Source: Capsulimonas corticalis
GTDB taxonomy: Bacteria > Armatimonadota > Armatimonadia > Armatimonadales > Capsulimonadaceae
Assembly (NCBI RefSeq): GCF_003574315.2
Contig: NZ_AP025739.1
Location: 6,820,001 to 6,884,000, forward strand
DNA length: 64,000 nt
Reading direction: 5' to 3'
The notes under the pieces are model-generated. The model made no database searches, was not told the origin of the DNA, and worked only from the letters and a program-made list of their open reading frames with translations. A program made the position numbers and the translations under genes. This document shows, one piece after another, positions 17,574-24,649 of the stretch (the first letter of the stretch is position 1; each line of letters begins with the position of its first letter).

Positions 17574-17605
17574 AAAAGGGCGAACGCTGAATAGCGCTCG
17601 CCCTT
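17574..17605 (-). terminator. terminator of the infC-pheT operon
   Basis: A 13-bp stem AAGGGCGAACGCT / AGCGCTCGCCCTT (one G-T pair on the minus strand) with a GAAT loop is followed on the minus strand by TTTTGATT, 30 bp after the pheT stop. Confidence 0.85.
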
Positions 17606-17635
17606 AATCTCAGTCTTATGCTAGCCTAGCTGGAC

Positions 17636-19699
17636 TTACCGATGCACGGCCCCCACCCGCTCAGCGAGAGCGGTTTCGACGGCGCGCATTTGCGCCTCGA
17701 CTTCGGCGTCGGTGAGCGTGCGGTCGGCGGCGCGGAAGACGAAGCGGATGGCGACGCTTTTTTTGCCTTCGCCGATCTTTTCGCCGGTGTAGATGCTTTC
17801 GGGGGCGATCTCTTCCAGCAGCGTTTCTTCGACGACGGAACGCGCGGTGCTTTCGAGCGCCCAGTAGCCGACTTCGCTGTCCACCACGACCGCGAGGACG
17901 CGGGTGACGGCGGGGAAGCGCGGGAGCGGTGTGTAGTGGCGCGTGTCGGCGGCGATGGCGAGCAGGGCGTCGGCGTCCAGCTCGAAGGCGGCGACGCGGC
18001 CGACGCTAGCGGGAACGTTCAGGTCGGACTTCACGGCGTCGGGGTCCAGCTCGGCCACGTAGCCGATGGGCTGACCATCGAGCTCAATCAGCGCGGTGCG
18101 TCCGGGATGCATGCCGTGGACCTGGCCGGGCACGAACTGCGGCGCGGGCAGTCGCAGGCGCGTGAAGAGGCCTTCGACCACGCCCTTGGCGGCGTAGAAG
18201 TCGATGGCGGGGATCTCTTCGCCGGTCCAGCGGCGGGGCGAGACGGCGCCGGTGAGAACGCCGGCGACGCGGCGCGTCTCCAGATAATTGCTCACCCCTT
18301 CGCCCTTCGCGAAGACTTTGCCGACTTCAAAGAGCCGCACGTCGGGCTCGCGCTGGCGCAGGTTATGCGACAGGACTTCGAGCAGGTTCGGGACGAGCGC
18401 CTGGCGCAGGCCCGAAAGCTCGGCCGAAAGCGCGAGGCGGATCGCGACACGCTCGTCTGCCTTTTTGGGATCGTCGAAGGGCGACGGGGCCGCGAGCGAA
18501 TGTGTCAGCGCTTCCTGCAAACCCATGCTGGTGAGGACGGTGCGCAGATCGCCGGCGAACTTGCCGCGCGGCGCGTCCACCGCTCCGGCGCCGGGCGCGG
18601 CGGGCAGCGACTCGGGCAGCGTGTCGTAACCGATCATTCGGCCGACTTCCTCAATCAAATCGATCTCTTTGAGAAGGTCGGTGCGGAAGGTCGGCACGAG
18701 GACTTTGAAAGGCGTCACGGACGGATCGACGATCAGGCCCAGACGCGTGAGCGAGTGCGCAATCGTCTCATCGCTCAGATCCGTGCCGAGGATCGCATTG
18801 GTGCGCGCGGGGCGCAAAGCAATCGGCAGAGCGCGCGCGGGGCTGGGATACAGATCGATCCGGCCCAGCGCGACTTCGCCGCCCGCGAGATCCGCCAGCA
18901 GCTCAGCGGCGCGCTCCAGAGCCAGGGGAACCATCTCGGGGTCGATCGTGCGCTCGAAACGATAAGAAGCATCCGTGGAAAGGCCAAGCACTTTGGACGT
19001 CCGGCGAATACTGCCCGCGTCGAACAGCGCAGCTTCTAAGAAGATATGCCGCGTCTTGTCCGTGACTTCGGTCTCCGCGCCGCCCATGACGCCGGCGACG
19101 GCGATGGGCTTCTCACGGTCGGCGATCACAAGCATGCCCGCTTGAAGAGTGCGTTCGGCGCCATCCAGCGTCACAATCGTCTCGCCGGCATTGGCTGGGC
19201 GGACGACGATCTTGCCTTCGGGGATCGTGTCGTAGTCGAAGGCGTGCAGCGGCTGGCCGAGTTCGAGCATCACGTAATTCGTAACATCGACCACGACGTT
19301 CACCGGACGCATGCCGCAGGCGGCGATGCGCTTCTGGATCCAGTCGGGCGACGGGCCGATCGTGACGTTGCGCACGACCTTGCCGGCGTAGCGCGGGCAA
19401 CCTGCGGTGTCGGTGATGACCACGCCCGCCCAGCGGCGCACGTCGTCATTCTCGTCCGGCAGCGGCGTGGGCGCCCAGGACATCTTCGTGTCGAGCGTCG
19501 CGGCCGTTTCGCGGGCGACGCCGAGCAGGGACATCCAATCGCCTCGGTTAGGCGTGACCTTGGTATGGTAGACCGGACCGTCTTCCGACGGCGTGATCTC
19601 CTCCACTTCGAGGCCCGCCATGGTCAATTTGTCGGCCAGCGCTTTGTCATCCAGCGTCGTCGGGACGAACTCGCGCAGCCATTCCACGGGAAATTTCAT
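17636..19699 (-). CDS. pheT: phenylalanyl-tRNA synthetase beta subunit lacking the tRNA-binding OB domain
   Basis: A 687-residue beta subunit; the family is usually 785-800. Residues 1-38 are the normal B1 start (MKFPVEWLREFVPTTL, AGLEVEEI). The usual EMAP-II-like tRNA-binding OB domain of about 110 residues is absent. The chain goes straight to YHTKVTPNRGDWMSLLGVAR, which normally follows that domain. The B3/B4 editing domain (HAFDYDTI, RRTSKVLGLSTDASYRFER), B5 and the C-terminal ferredoxin-like anticodon-binding domain (HYTPLPRFPAVTRVLAVVVD) are present. It is the last gene of the infC-rpmI-rplT-pheS-pheT operon, 17 bp after pheS. The deletion looks clean and the frame is intact, so the protein is probably functional. 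Confidence 0.93.
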   Translation of the reverse strand: MKFPVEWLREFVPTTLDDKALADKLTMAGLEVEEITPSEDGPVYHTKVTPNRGDWMSLLGVARETAATLDTKMSWAPTPLPDENDDVRRWAGVVITDTAGCPRYAGKVVRNVTIGPSPDWIQKRIAACGMRPVNVVVDVTNYVMLELGQPLHAFDYDTIPEGKIVVRPANAGETIVTLDGAERTLQAGMLVIADREKPIAVAGVMGGAETEVTDKTRHIFLEAALFDAGSIRRTSKVLGLSTDASYRFERTIDPEMVPLALERAAELLADLAGGEVALGRIDLYPSPARALPIALRPARTNAILGTDLSDETIAHSLTRLGLIVDPSVTPFKVLVPTFRTDLLKEIDLIEEVGRMIGYDTLPESLPAAPGAGAVDAPRGKFAGDLRTVLTSMGLQEALTHSLAAPSPFDDPKKADERVAIRLALSAELSGLRQALVPNLLEVLSHNLRQREPDVRLFEVGKVFAKGEGVSNYLETRRVAGVLTGAVSPRRWTGEEIPAIDFYAAKGVVEGLFTRLRLPAPQFVPGQVHGMHPGRTALIELDGQPIGYVAELDPDAVKSDLNVPASVGRVAAFELDADALLAIAADTRHYTPLPRFPAVTRVLAVVVDSEVGYWALESTARSVVEETLLEEIAPESIYTGEKIGEGKKSVAIRFVFRAADRTLTDAEVEAQMRAVETALAERVGAVHR

Positions 19700-19716
19700 G
19701 ATTTAAAATCTACGGT

Positions 19717-20703
19717 TCAAAACTGCCGGAGGAACCGGACGTCGTTCTCCGCGAAAAGTCGGATGTCGTCGATGCCGTACTTCGCCATCGGCATCCGGTC
19801 GATGCCCAGGCCCCACGCGAAGCCCGTATAGCGCTCGCTGTCGATTCCCATCGACTCCAGGATGTTGGGGTGGACCATGCCCGCGCCGCCCAGCTCCAGC
19901 CAGCCCTCGCCCCATTGGATGGCGACTTCGACGCCGGGTTCAACAAACGGGAAGAAGTCGGGACGGAAGCGAATGGTGACGTCGCCGAACAGCAGCTTGA
20001 CAAGCTGCGCGAACGTCCCCTTGAGATCCGCCAGCGTCAGACCCTCGTCCACGGCCAGCAGGTCGACCTGATGGAACGTATGCGAGTGCGTGGCGTCGAC
20101 GGCTTCGTAGCGGTAGCACTTGCCGATCGTCGCCTGCCGGATGGGAGGCTTTTGATTCTCCATCACGTGCGCCTGGAACGCCGTCGTCTGGGTGCGAAGC
20201 AGATGGGAGTCGTCGATATAGAACGACATCTGCTCGTCGAATGCTGGATGATCCGGAGGATAGTTCAGCATCTCAAAATTGTAATGATAATGCTCGATGT
20301 CCGGGTACTCGTCGAACGAGTAGCCCATGGAGATCAGAGCATCCTTCACGGCCTGCATCTGGCGCGTGATCGGATGGGGTCCGCCCGTCCAGACATTGCG
20401 CCCGGGCAGGGTGACATCCACCGAGTCGGCGGACAGACGCGCGGCGCGCTCGGCGGCGGCCAGACCGCCCCGGCGTGCGCCCAGGCGTTCCAGCAGGTCC
20501 GCTTTGCGGACATTGACGGCTTGTCCGAACTGCGGCTTTTCCTCGGCGGGCAGAGAACCAACGAGGCGCAGAAGGCCGGTTAACCGGCCCTTGCGCCCCA
20601 GATAGTCCACTTCCACACCGTCCAGCTGCGCCACTGTTCCCGCGTTATCCACGGCGTCGGCGGCTTCCATCGCGATTTGCGCGAGTTCTTCGTACGGTGT
20701 CAT
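19717..20703 (-). CDS. pheS: phenylalanyl-tRNA synthetase alpha subunit
   Basis: A 328-residue catalytic subunit that charges tRNA-Phe as an alpha2-beta2 enzyme with PheT. After the coiled-coil N-terminus come the class II motifs. Motif 1 region is HPITRQMQAVKDALISMGY. Motif 2 is GKCYRYEAVDATHSHTFHQ, with FRPDFFPFVEPGVEV in the Phe pocket. Motif 3 is GFAWGLGIDRMPMAKYGI. Length and order are standard. The stretch before motif 2 reads FDEQMSFYIDDSHLLRTQTT, a mild variation on the usual DTFYI. It lies between rplT (9-bp gap) and pheT. Confidence 0.96.
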   Translation of the reverse strand: MTPYEELAQIAMEAADAVDNAGTVAQLDGVEVDYLGRKGRLTGLLRLVGSLPAEEKPQFGQAVNVRKADLLERLGARRGGLAAAERAARLSADSVDVTLPGRNVWTGGPHPITRQMQAVKDALISMGYSFDEYPDIEHYHYNFEMLNYPPDHPAFDEQMSFYIDDSHLLRTQTTAFQAHVMENQKPPIRQATIGKCYRYEAVDATHSHTFHQVDLLAVDEGLTLADLKGTFAQLVKLLFGDVTIRFRPDFFPFVEPGVEVAIQWGEGWLELGGAGMVHPNILESMGIDSERYTGFAWGLGIDRMPMAKYGIDDIRLFAENDVRFLRQF

Positions 20704-20712
20704 GATCGTGAT

Positions 20713-21096
20713 TTAAGACGTCGCGATGCCGGCCGTCGGGGCCACCACCGTGATGTTGAGCGACTTCACCAGCGAATTGAACGCGTTGATGTCGCTGATC
20801 GCCATCTCCGACAGGACCTTGCGATCCAGCTCGATGCCCGAGGCGCCGAGGGCGGCGATGAAGCGGCTGTACTGAACGCCCTGCGCGCGGCAGGCGGCGT
20901 TGATACGCGCGATCCAGAGCGAGCGGAAGCTGCGCTTCTTGTTGCGGCGGTCACGGTAGGCGTAGTTGCCGGACTTCATGACCTGTTCGTTCGCGCTCTT
21001 GTAGAGGCGAGACTTGCCGCCGAAGTAGCCCGAGGCTTCCTTCAAAATCTTGTGGTGACGCTTGTGGCGCATCACGCCACGCTTGACACGTGCCAT
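20713..21096 (-). CDS. rplT: 50S ribosomal protein L20
   Basis: A 127-residue protein that binds 23S rRNA early in 50S assembly. The basic N-terminal helix [19 protein letters not shown] and the globular domain ([35 protein letters not shown]) are typical. AAAGGA lies upstream of the ATG. L20 usually represses its own operon by binding leader or intergenic RNA. The 120-bp rpmI-rplT gap contains three hairpins, including GGTCTTTAA/TTAAAGACC at 21197-21220 and CGGGCGC/GCGCCCG at about 21112-21129. Confidence 0.97.
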   Translation of the reverse strand: MARVKRGVMRHKRHHKILKEASGYFGGKSRLYKSANEQVMKSGNYAYRDRRNKKRSFRSLWIARINAACRAQGVQYSRFIAALGASGIELDRKVLSEMAISDINAFNSLVKSLNITVVAPTAGIATS

Positions 21097-21217
21097 ATCT
21101 CTGTCCTTTTACGGGCGCTCACGCGCCCGGTTCTTTTAATATCAATGACGCCGCAAAACGCTGCGGCGAAAAATTGCGCTTTAAATAAATTCAAGACCGC
21201 CAGGTCTTTAAATCGAA

Positions 21218-21418
21218 TTAAAGACCGTTGGGAAGCATGCGCTTCATGGCTTTGAGCTTGCCCTTGTAGAGCTGGCTTTCGGCGGCCAATTTGCGGGACG
21301 TTCCCGGTCCCTTGTGGATGTTCAGGTGATTGCGGTAAGCATGCTGATGGATCAGCTTGCCGGTGCCCGTCACTTTAAAGCGCTTCGCCGCGGTTTTGCG
21401 GGTCTTGATCTTCGGCAT
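21218..21418 (-). CDS. rpmI: 50S ribosomal protein L35
   Basis: A 66-residue basic ribosomal protein with the full family pattern: [20 protein letters not shown] at the start, then [14 protein letters not shown] and [11 protein letters not shown] at the end. GAAGGAGA lies 9 bp before the ATG. It is the second gene of the infC operon; a 195-bp gap carrying a 10-bp-stem hairpin separates it from infC. Confidence 0.97.
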   Translation of the reverse strand: MPKIKTRKTAAKRFKVTGTGKLIHQHAYRNHLNIHKGPGTSRKLAAESQLYKGKLKAMKRMLPNGL

Positions 21419-21495
21419 CGTATCAGTCTCCTTCGTACAAAAACTCTATTCAGGGCGCCCACAGGGACTCCCCGCAATTCTTCTTCACGCAACAA

Positions 21496-21525
21496 CGAAC
21501 CCGGCCACACGTCGCGCCGGGTTCG
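21496..21525 (-). promoter_or_regulatory. hairpin in the infC-rpmI gap, possible attenuator or L20 site
   Basis: A 10-bp perfect stem CGAACCCGGC / GCCGGGTTCG with a 10-nt loop. On the minus strand it is followed by TTGTTGCG, a weak T tract. It lies about 80 bp upstream of rpmI. Such a structure could end part of the transcripts or be read by L20. Confidence 0.45.
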
Positions 21526-21613
21526 ATGCGATTCTTTTTATCCATCCCGAAACCCATCAGCGTTCCGAATGGACCGCGAAGGACACGAAGCGAAAGCGCT
21601 CGAACACGATCGC

Positions 21614-22360
21614 TTACGCGGCGGGCGGGTTCTCCGGCTCAGGAGCCGGCGCGGGCGTCGCCGCCGGCGCAGCCGCTTCCGGGGCGGGCGCGGGCGTTAC
21701 GACCGGAGCGGGCGCGGCGACTGGCGCCGTATTCGCTGCGGGCGCCGCAGGACGCGGAGCGGCGGGCTTCGGCGCGGCGGGGGCCTTGGGAGCTCCCGGC
21801 GCGGCGGGCTTGGGTCCACCCGCCTTCAGCGGGCTCAGGATCATGGTCATCATTCGGCCTTCCATCGACGGCGGCTTCTCCACCTGACCGACTTCGGAGA
21901 CCATATTGGTGACTTTGTCCATCTGCTGGCGGCCAAACTCTGGGTGCGTGATCTGGCGTCCCTTGAACCGGATCGTCACCTTGACTTTGTCGCCGTCCTC
22001 CAGGAACTTGATGGCGCTGCGAACTTTGACATTGAAGTCATGATCCTCGATGTTCGGAAACATCTGGATGCCCTTCAGTTCGCTTTGCTTGTGCTTCTTG
22101 GCGGATTCTTTTTCTTTTTTGGCCTGCTCGTACTTGAACTTGCCATAGTCCATGATCTTGCAGACCGGCGGCTGCGCCTGAGGCGCGACTTCGATCAAGT
22201 CGATCCCGCGCTCCCGTGCGATCGCCAGGGCTTCGCGGGGCGTCATGATGCCCAGCTGACCGCCATCATCATCGATGACGCGGATCTCCCGCGCTCGAAT
22301 CCGCTCGTTCATGTTTACCCGCGGCTCACGCGGGTCTCTGCGAAAATCCCGACTGTTTAT
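21614..22360 (-). CDS. infC: translation initiation factor IF-3, probable AUA start codon
   Basis: IF-3 prevents 50S joining and proofreads start codons. The conserved core runs from NERIRAREIRVI through KIMDYGKFKYEQAKK to the C-terminal domain (GDKVKVTIRFKGRQITHPE). About 65 Pro/Ala-rich residues follow, ending PEPENPPAA, an unusual tail. The first ATG is at 22312, but it has no ribosome site. The frame stays open upstream and encodes RDFRRDPREPRVN, a segment commonly found before this point in IF-3. A perfect GGAGG (22367-22371) lies 6 bp before ATA at 22358-22360, the only suitable codon. Non-canonical infC starts are a known autoregulation device. With AUA the protein is 248 residues. Confidence 0.9.
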   Translation of the reverse strand: MNSRDFRRDPREPRVNMNERIRAREIRVIDDDGGQLGIMTPREALAIARERGIDLIEVAPQAQPPVCKIMDYGKFKYEQAKKEKESAKKHKQSELKGIQMFPNIEDHDFNVKVRSAIKFLEDGDKVKVTIRFKGRQITHPEFGRQQMDKVTNMVSEVGQVEKPPSMEGRMMTMILSPLKAGGPKPAAPGAPKAPAAPKPAAPRPAAPAANTAPVAAPAPVVTPAPAPEAAAPAATPAPAPEPENPPAA

Positions 22361-22454
22361 AAAATTCCTCCGAAATCGCTCGCTCGAAAACGTCAGTTTT
22401 GACGACCGTTAGCATACTGGCGCGCTTGCATTTAGCCAGTAAAAAACTCCCTAC

Positions 22455-22483
22455 AGTATAGCTTATTCCACGATAGGAGTCAA
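22455..22483 (-). promoter_or_regulatory. infC: near-consensus promoter of the infC operon
   Basis: On the minus strand TTGACT (22483-22478), a 17-bp spacer and TATACT (22460-22455). Transcription from about 22448 gives a leader of roughly 88 nt to the AUA start, holding an ACTGGC...GCCAGT stem and an AT-rich stretch. Confidence 0.85.
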
Positions 22484-22533
22484 GAGAAGCAAACAATGAG
22501 TCGGCTATATTTCGTGAAGTTTTTCCACTCACA

Positions 22534-22562
22534 TTAAAAATATTCCTAAAAACGGGTATATT
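22534..22562 (+). promoter_or_regulatory. promoter of the AbiE-like pair
   Basis: TTAAAA (22534-22539), a 17-bp spacer and TATATT (22557-22562). Transcription near 22569 would leave only about 8 nt before the ATG at 22577. The -35 box is poor. Confidence 0.5.
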
Positions 22563-22576
22563 CTTAATTGAGAAAT

Positions 22577-23710
22577 ATGAACAAATCAGGAATATCAAGA
22601 GATGTACCGCTGACAGAGCATCAAATGCTGGCGTCTTTATTCAACGGACAAGTACGTTTTCCCGCCTTGGATGTTCGCGCGCGCCTCGCCCCATTTCGAT
22701 CGCCGGCCCCGAAGACATCGATTACCGGCGCTGACGCGATCGTCGATGTCACGTGGGGCGCCAAAACGTACACGTTCGTCGTCGAATGCAAGACACAATC
22801 TACGCCCAAAATCATCGATGCGGCTATTGGACAGGCAACGCGATATTCCCAGGATATGGGCCTGCTCCCCATGATTTTTACGCCCTATCTCAGTCGAGAG
22901 GCGCTGGAGCGCTTAGAGGCGGCTGGGATAAGCGGCGTCGACCTCTCCGGCAACGGTATTATTCACGTCCCAGGCGAAATATTTATCTATCAAAGCGGCG
23001 CGCCAAATCGATACCCGTCTCGCCGCCAGGGACCAAATCCGTATCGCGGCGCATCCTCTCTCGTCGCCCGGACATTGGCGATACAGACGGAATTCGGCTC
23101 CTCCCGCGCTATTGAGAAGTTCATCGCGGAACGCGGAGGCATGATTACCCAGGGCGCCATTTCCAAAGCGCTCAATGAGCTTGAAGACGATTTGGTTATT
23201 CTGCGCGAACAACGCGCCATCCGAGTCCTGCAATATGATGTGCTACTCGACGCGCTCGTCCGCCATTTTGAACGCCCCGATCCTCACGAGGCGCGCAGCT
23301 GTAAAGTCAGCGGATCCCCCGGCGAAATCCAAAAGATTATCGTGGATCAGGCCATCAAGCAAAGTGAGAAAGTCATTGTGACCGGTCTGGGATCCGCCAG
23401 TCACTACACGGCAATGGCGCAGTCTCCGCCAATCCCAATTTATTGCCGTCGCCTAGATTTGCTGGACGGTTACGCCGACTTCGAGAGCAGATTCCCCAAT
23501 GTCGTGATTAAGCGTATGGCCGATCCTGGTGTTTATTACGATGCTCACATGGAAGGCGGCCTGCCATGGGCGTCCCCCGTTCAAACTTATCTTGAGCTGA
23601 TGAACGGCGGAGCTAGAGATCGCGAGATGGCGGATAATGTTCGCCGCTTTTTCTCCATGGAGATTGGCAAAAAGCAATCCATTTCCGATGAGACCAACAA
23701 CAATGCGTGA
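22577..23710 (+). CDS. AbiEi-family antitoxin-like protein with nuclease-fold N-terminus
   Basis: A 377-residue protein. Residues about 45-90 look like a PD-(D/E)xK core: DAIVDVTWGAKTYTFVVECK has the Asp and the E-x-K on adjacent strands, followed by a helix AAIGQATRYS. Residues about 150-215 form a winged helix (GMITQGAISKALNELEDDLV). The C-terminal part (VIVTGLGSASHYTAMAQSPP, IPIYCRRLDLL) resembles AbiEi regulators. In type IV toxin-antitoxin pairs AbiEi represses the operon and counters an AbiEii nucleotidyltransferase, and such a gene follows here with an 8-bp overlap. Some known AbiEi families carry an E-x-K region too. Whether the nuclease motif is catalytic is open. GC is lower than its neighbours. 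Confidence 0.65.
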   Translation: MNKSGISRDVPLTEHQMLASLFNGQVRFPALDVRARLAPFRSPAPKTSITGADAIVDVTWGAKTYTFVVECKTQSTPKIIDAAIGQATRYSQDMGLLPMIFTPYLSREALERLEAAGISGVDLSGNGIIHVPGEIFIYQSGAPNRYPSRRQGPNPYRGASSLVARTLAIQTEFGSSRAIEKFIAERGGMITQGAISKALNELEDDLVILREQRAIRVLQYDVLLDALVRHFERPDPHEARSCKVSGSPGEIQKIIVDQAIKQSEKVIVTGLGSASHYTAMAQSPPIPIYCRRLDLLDGYADFESRFPNVVIKRMADPGVYYDAHMEGGLPWASPVQTYLELMNGGARDREMADNVRRFFSMEIGKKQSISDETNNNA

Positions 23711-24599
23711 ACCACAAAACGAGATGATGGGAGCGCTGCTCGACATCTATTACGAATTACGAGAGACTCAGATCCGTCCCATCATCATCGGCGGTTTGGG
23801 AATCTATCTCAGAGCGCGAGATGTCTTCGAACGAGAAGTGACAACTCTCACTCCTCTCGCTCCCGCACGCGCGACTCAGGACATTGATATGGTTCTGCGT
23901 CCGGAAACAATCCTCAGGCCGGAATTAAGGTCCAGCTTCCAGCACATGCTGGCCACACTAAAGTTCCGCGTGATCAAAACGCGCGCCTACTGGCAATATA
24001 AAAGACTCCACTACTACCACGAGCAAAAACTAGATCTGCATACCTGGGCGCCGACAGAAGAATCGCAAAGCTCTTACCAGATCGTTAATGAAAAGCTTAT
24101 CTCATTGGATCCCAACGCTATGCTGGACGCGCACATTGCCAATGAAGCGATTGGGGCGAACGAATTCGCAACGGCCATTCGCTGCTCTGGCTACCGAAGC
24201 GAGGGGGCATTCTACGAATGCGCCGCTTTTGTCGCCCACCCGTTCACTCTCGCTGTTATGAAATTACTCGCCTACCGCGATTTTGCGCACAAGACCGCCA
24301 CTGCGGAATTATCAGCCGAAGAAGCGCGAACCAATCTGCAATTCGTCCAAAAGCATGCTCTTGACATCTACATACTTCTTTCGACGATTACAGAAGAGGA
24401 ATGGGAGCACGCGAAAGAACTGGCGGCCCATTATAGCAATATATCCATATTTCACAACGCAAAGACCGTTGTGCGAGAAGCATTTTCAGAACTTGATGCG
24501 CCGGGAATGGTCCAAATGCGCACCAGTCTAGACGCCACTCCTGAGATGCAGTTTGAAGCTGCTCCATCTCTACTGAACGAACTTTTTGGCGTTCGATAA
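23703..24599 (+). CDS. AbiEii-like nucleotidyltransferase toxin candidate
   Basis: A 298-residue protein with the AbiEii/MNT nucleotidyltransferase core. IIIGGLGIYLRAR gives the G-G motif and ATQDIDMVL supplies the paired acidic residues (D-x-D). A third acidic position is probably KLDLHTWAP, about 75 residues later. The C-terminal helical region (HPFTLAVMKLLAYRDF) fits the toxin family, where a Lys follows the substrate site. AbiEii/MenT toxins block growth by adding nucleotides to tRNA 3' ends. The ATG at 23703 overlaps the AbiEi-like stop by 8 bases; ATG at 23688 is an alternative. It could also be a housekeeping DUF6036-type protein. Confidence 0.65.
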   Translation: MREPQNEMMGALLDIYYELRETQIRPIIIGGLGIYLRARDVFEREVTTLTPLAPARATQDIDMVLRPETILRPELRSSFQHMLATLKFRVIKTRAYWQYKRLHYYHEQKLDLHTWAPTEESQSSYQIVNEKLISLDPNAMLDAHIANEAIGANEFATAIRCSGYRSEGAFYECAAFVAHPFTLAVMKLLAYRDFAHKTATAELSAEEARTNLQFVQKHALDIYILLSTITEEEWEHAKELAAHYSNISIFHNAKTVVREAFSELDAPGMVQMRTSLDATPEMQFEAAPSLLNELFGVR

Positions 24600-24601
24600 A
24601 T

Positions 24602-24638
24602 AGGGCGCACCTGCATGGGTCCCATGCAGGCGCGCCCT
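24602..24638 (-). terminator. hairpin terminator at the end of thrS
   Basis: An 18-bp stem (AGGGCGCACCTGCATGGG against CCCATGCAGGCGCGCCCT) with one position that is a G-T pair only on the minus strand is followed there by ATTTAT. It lies between convergent genes and may serve both. Confidence 0.75.
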
Positions 24639-24649
24639 GCTCAAAGAGT

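Noticed and set aside
17642-19039. Plus-strand open frame of 465 codons over pheT
   Set aside because: It is a low-complexity Gly/Asp/Arg translation opposite a confirmed PheT; a codon-position artefact of high GC.
22317-22335. ACCCGCG/CGCGGGT hairpin just before the first infC ATG as a translational operator
   Set aside because: If translation starts at AUA 48 bases upstream, as SD position and protein sequence indicate, the hairpin lies inside coding sequence.
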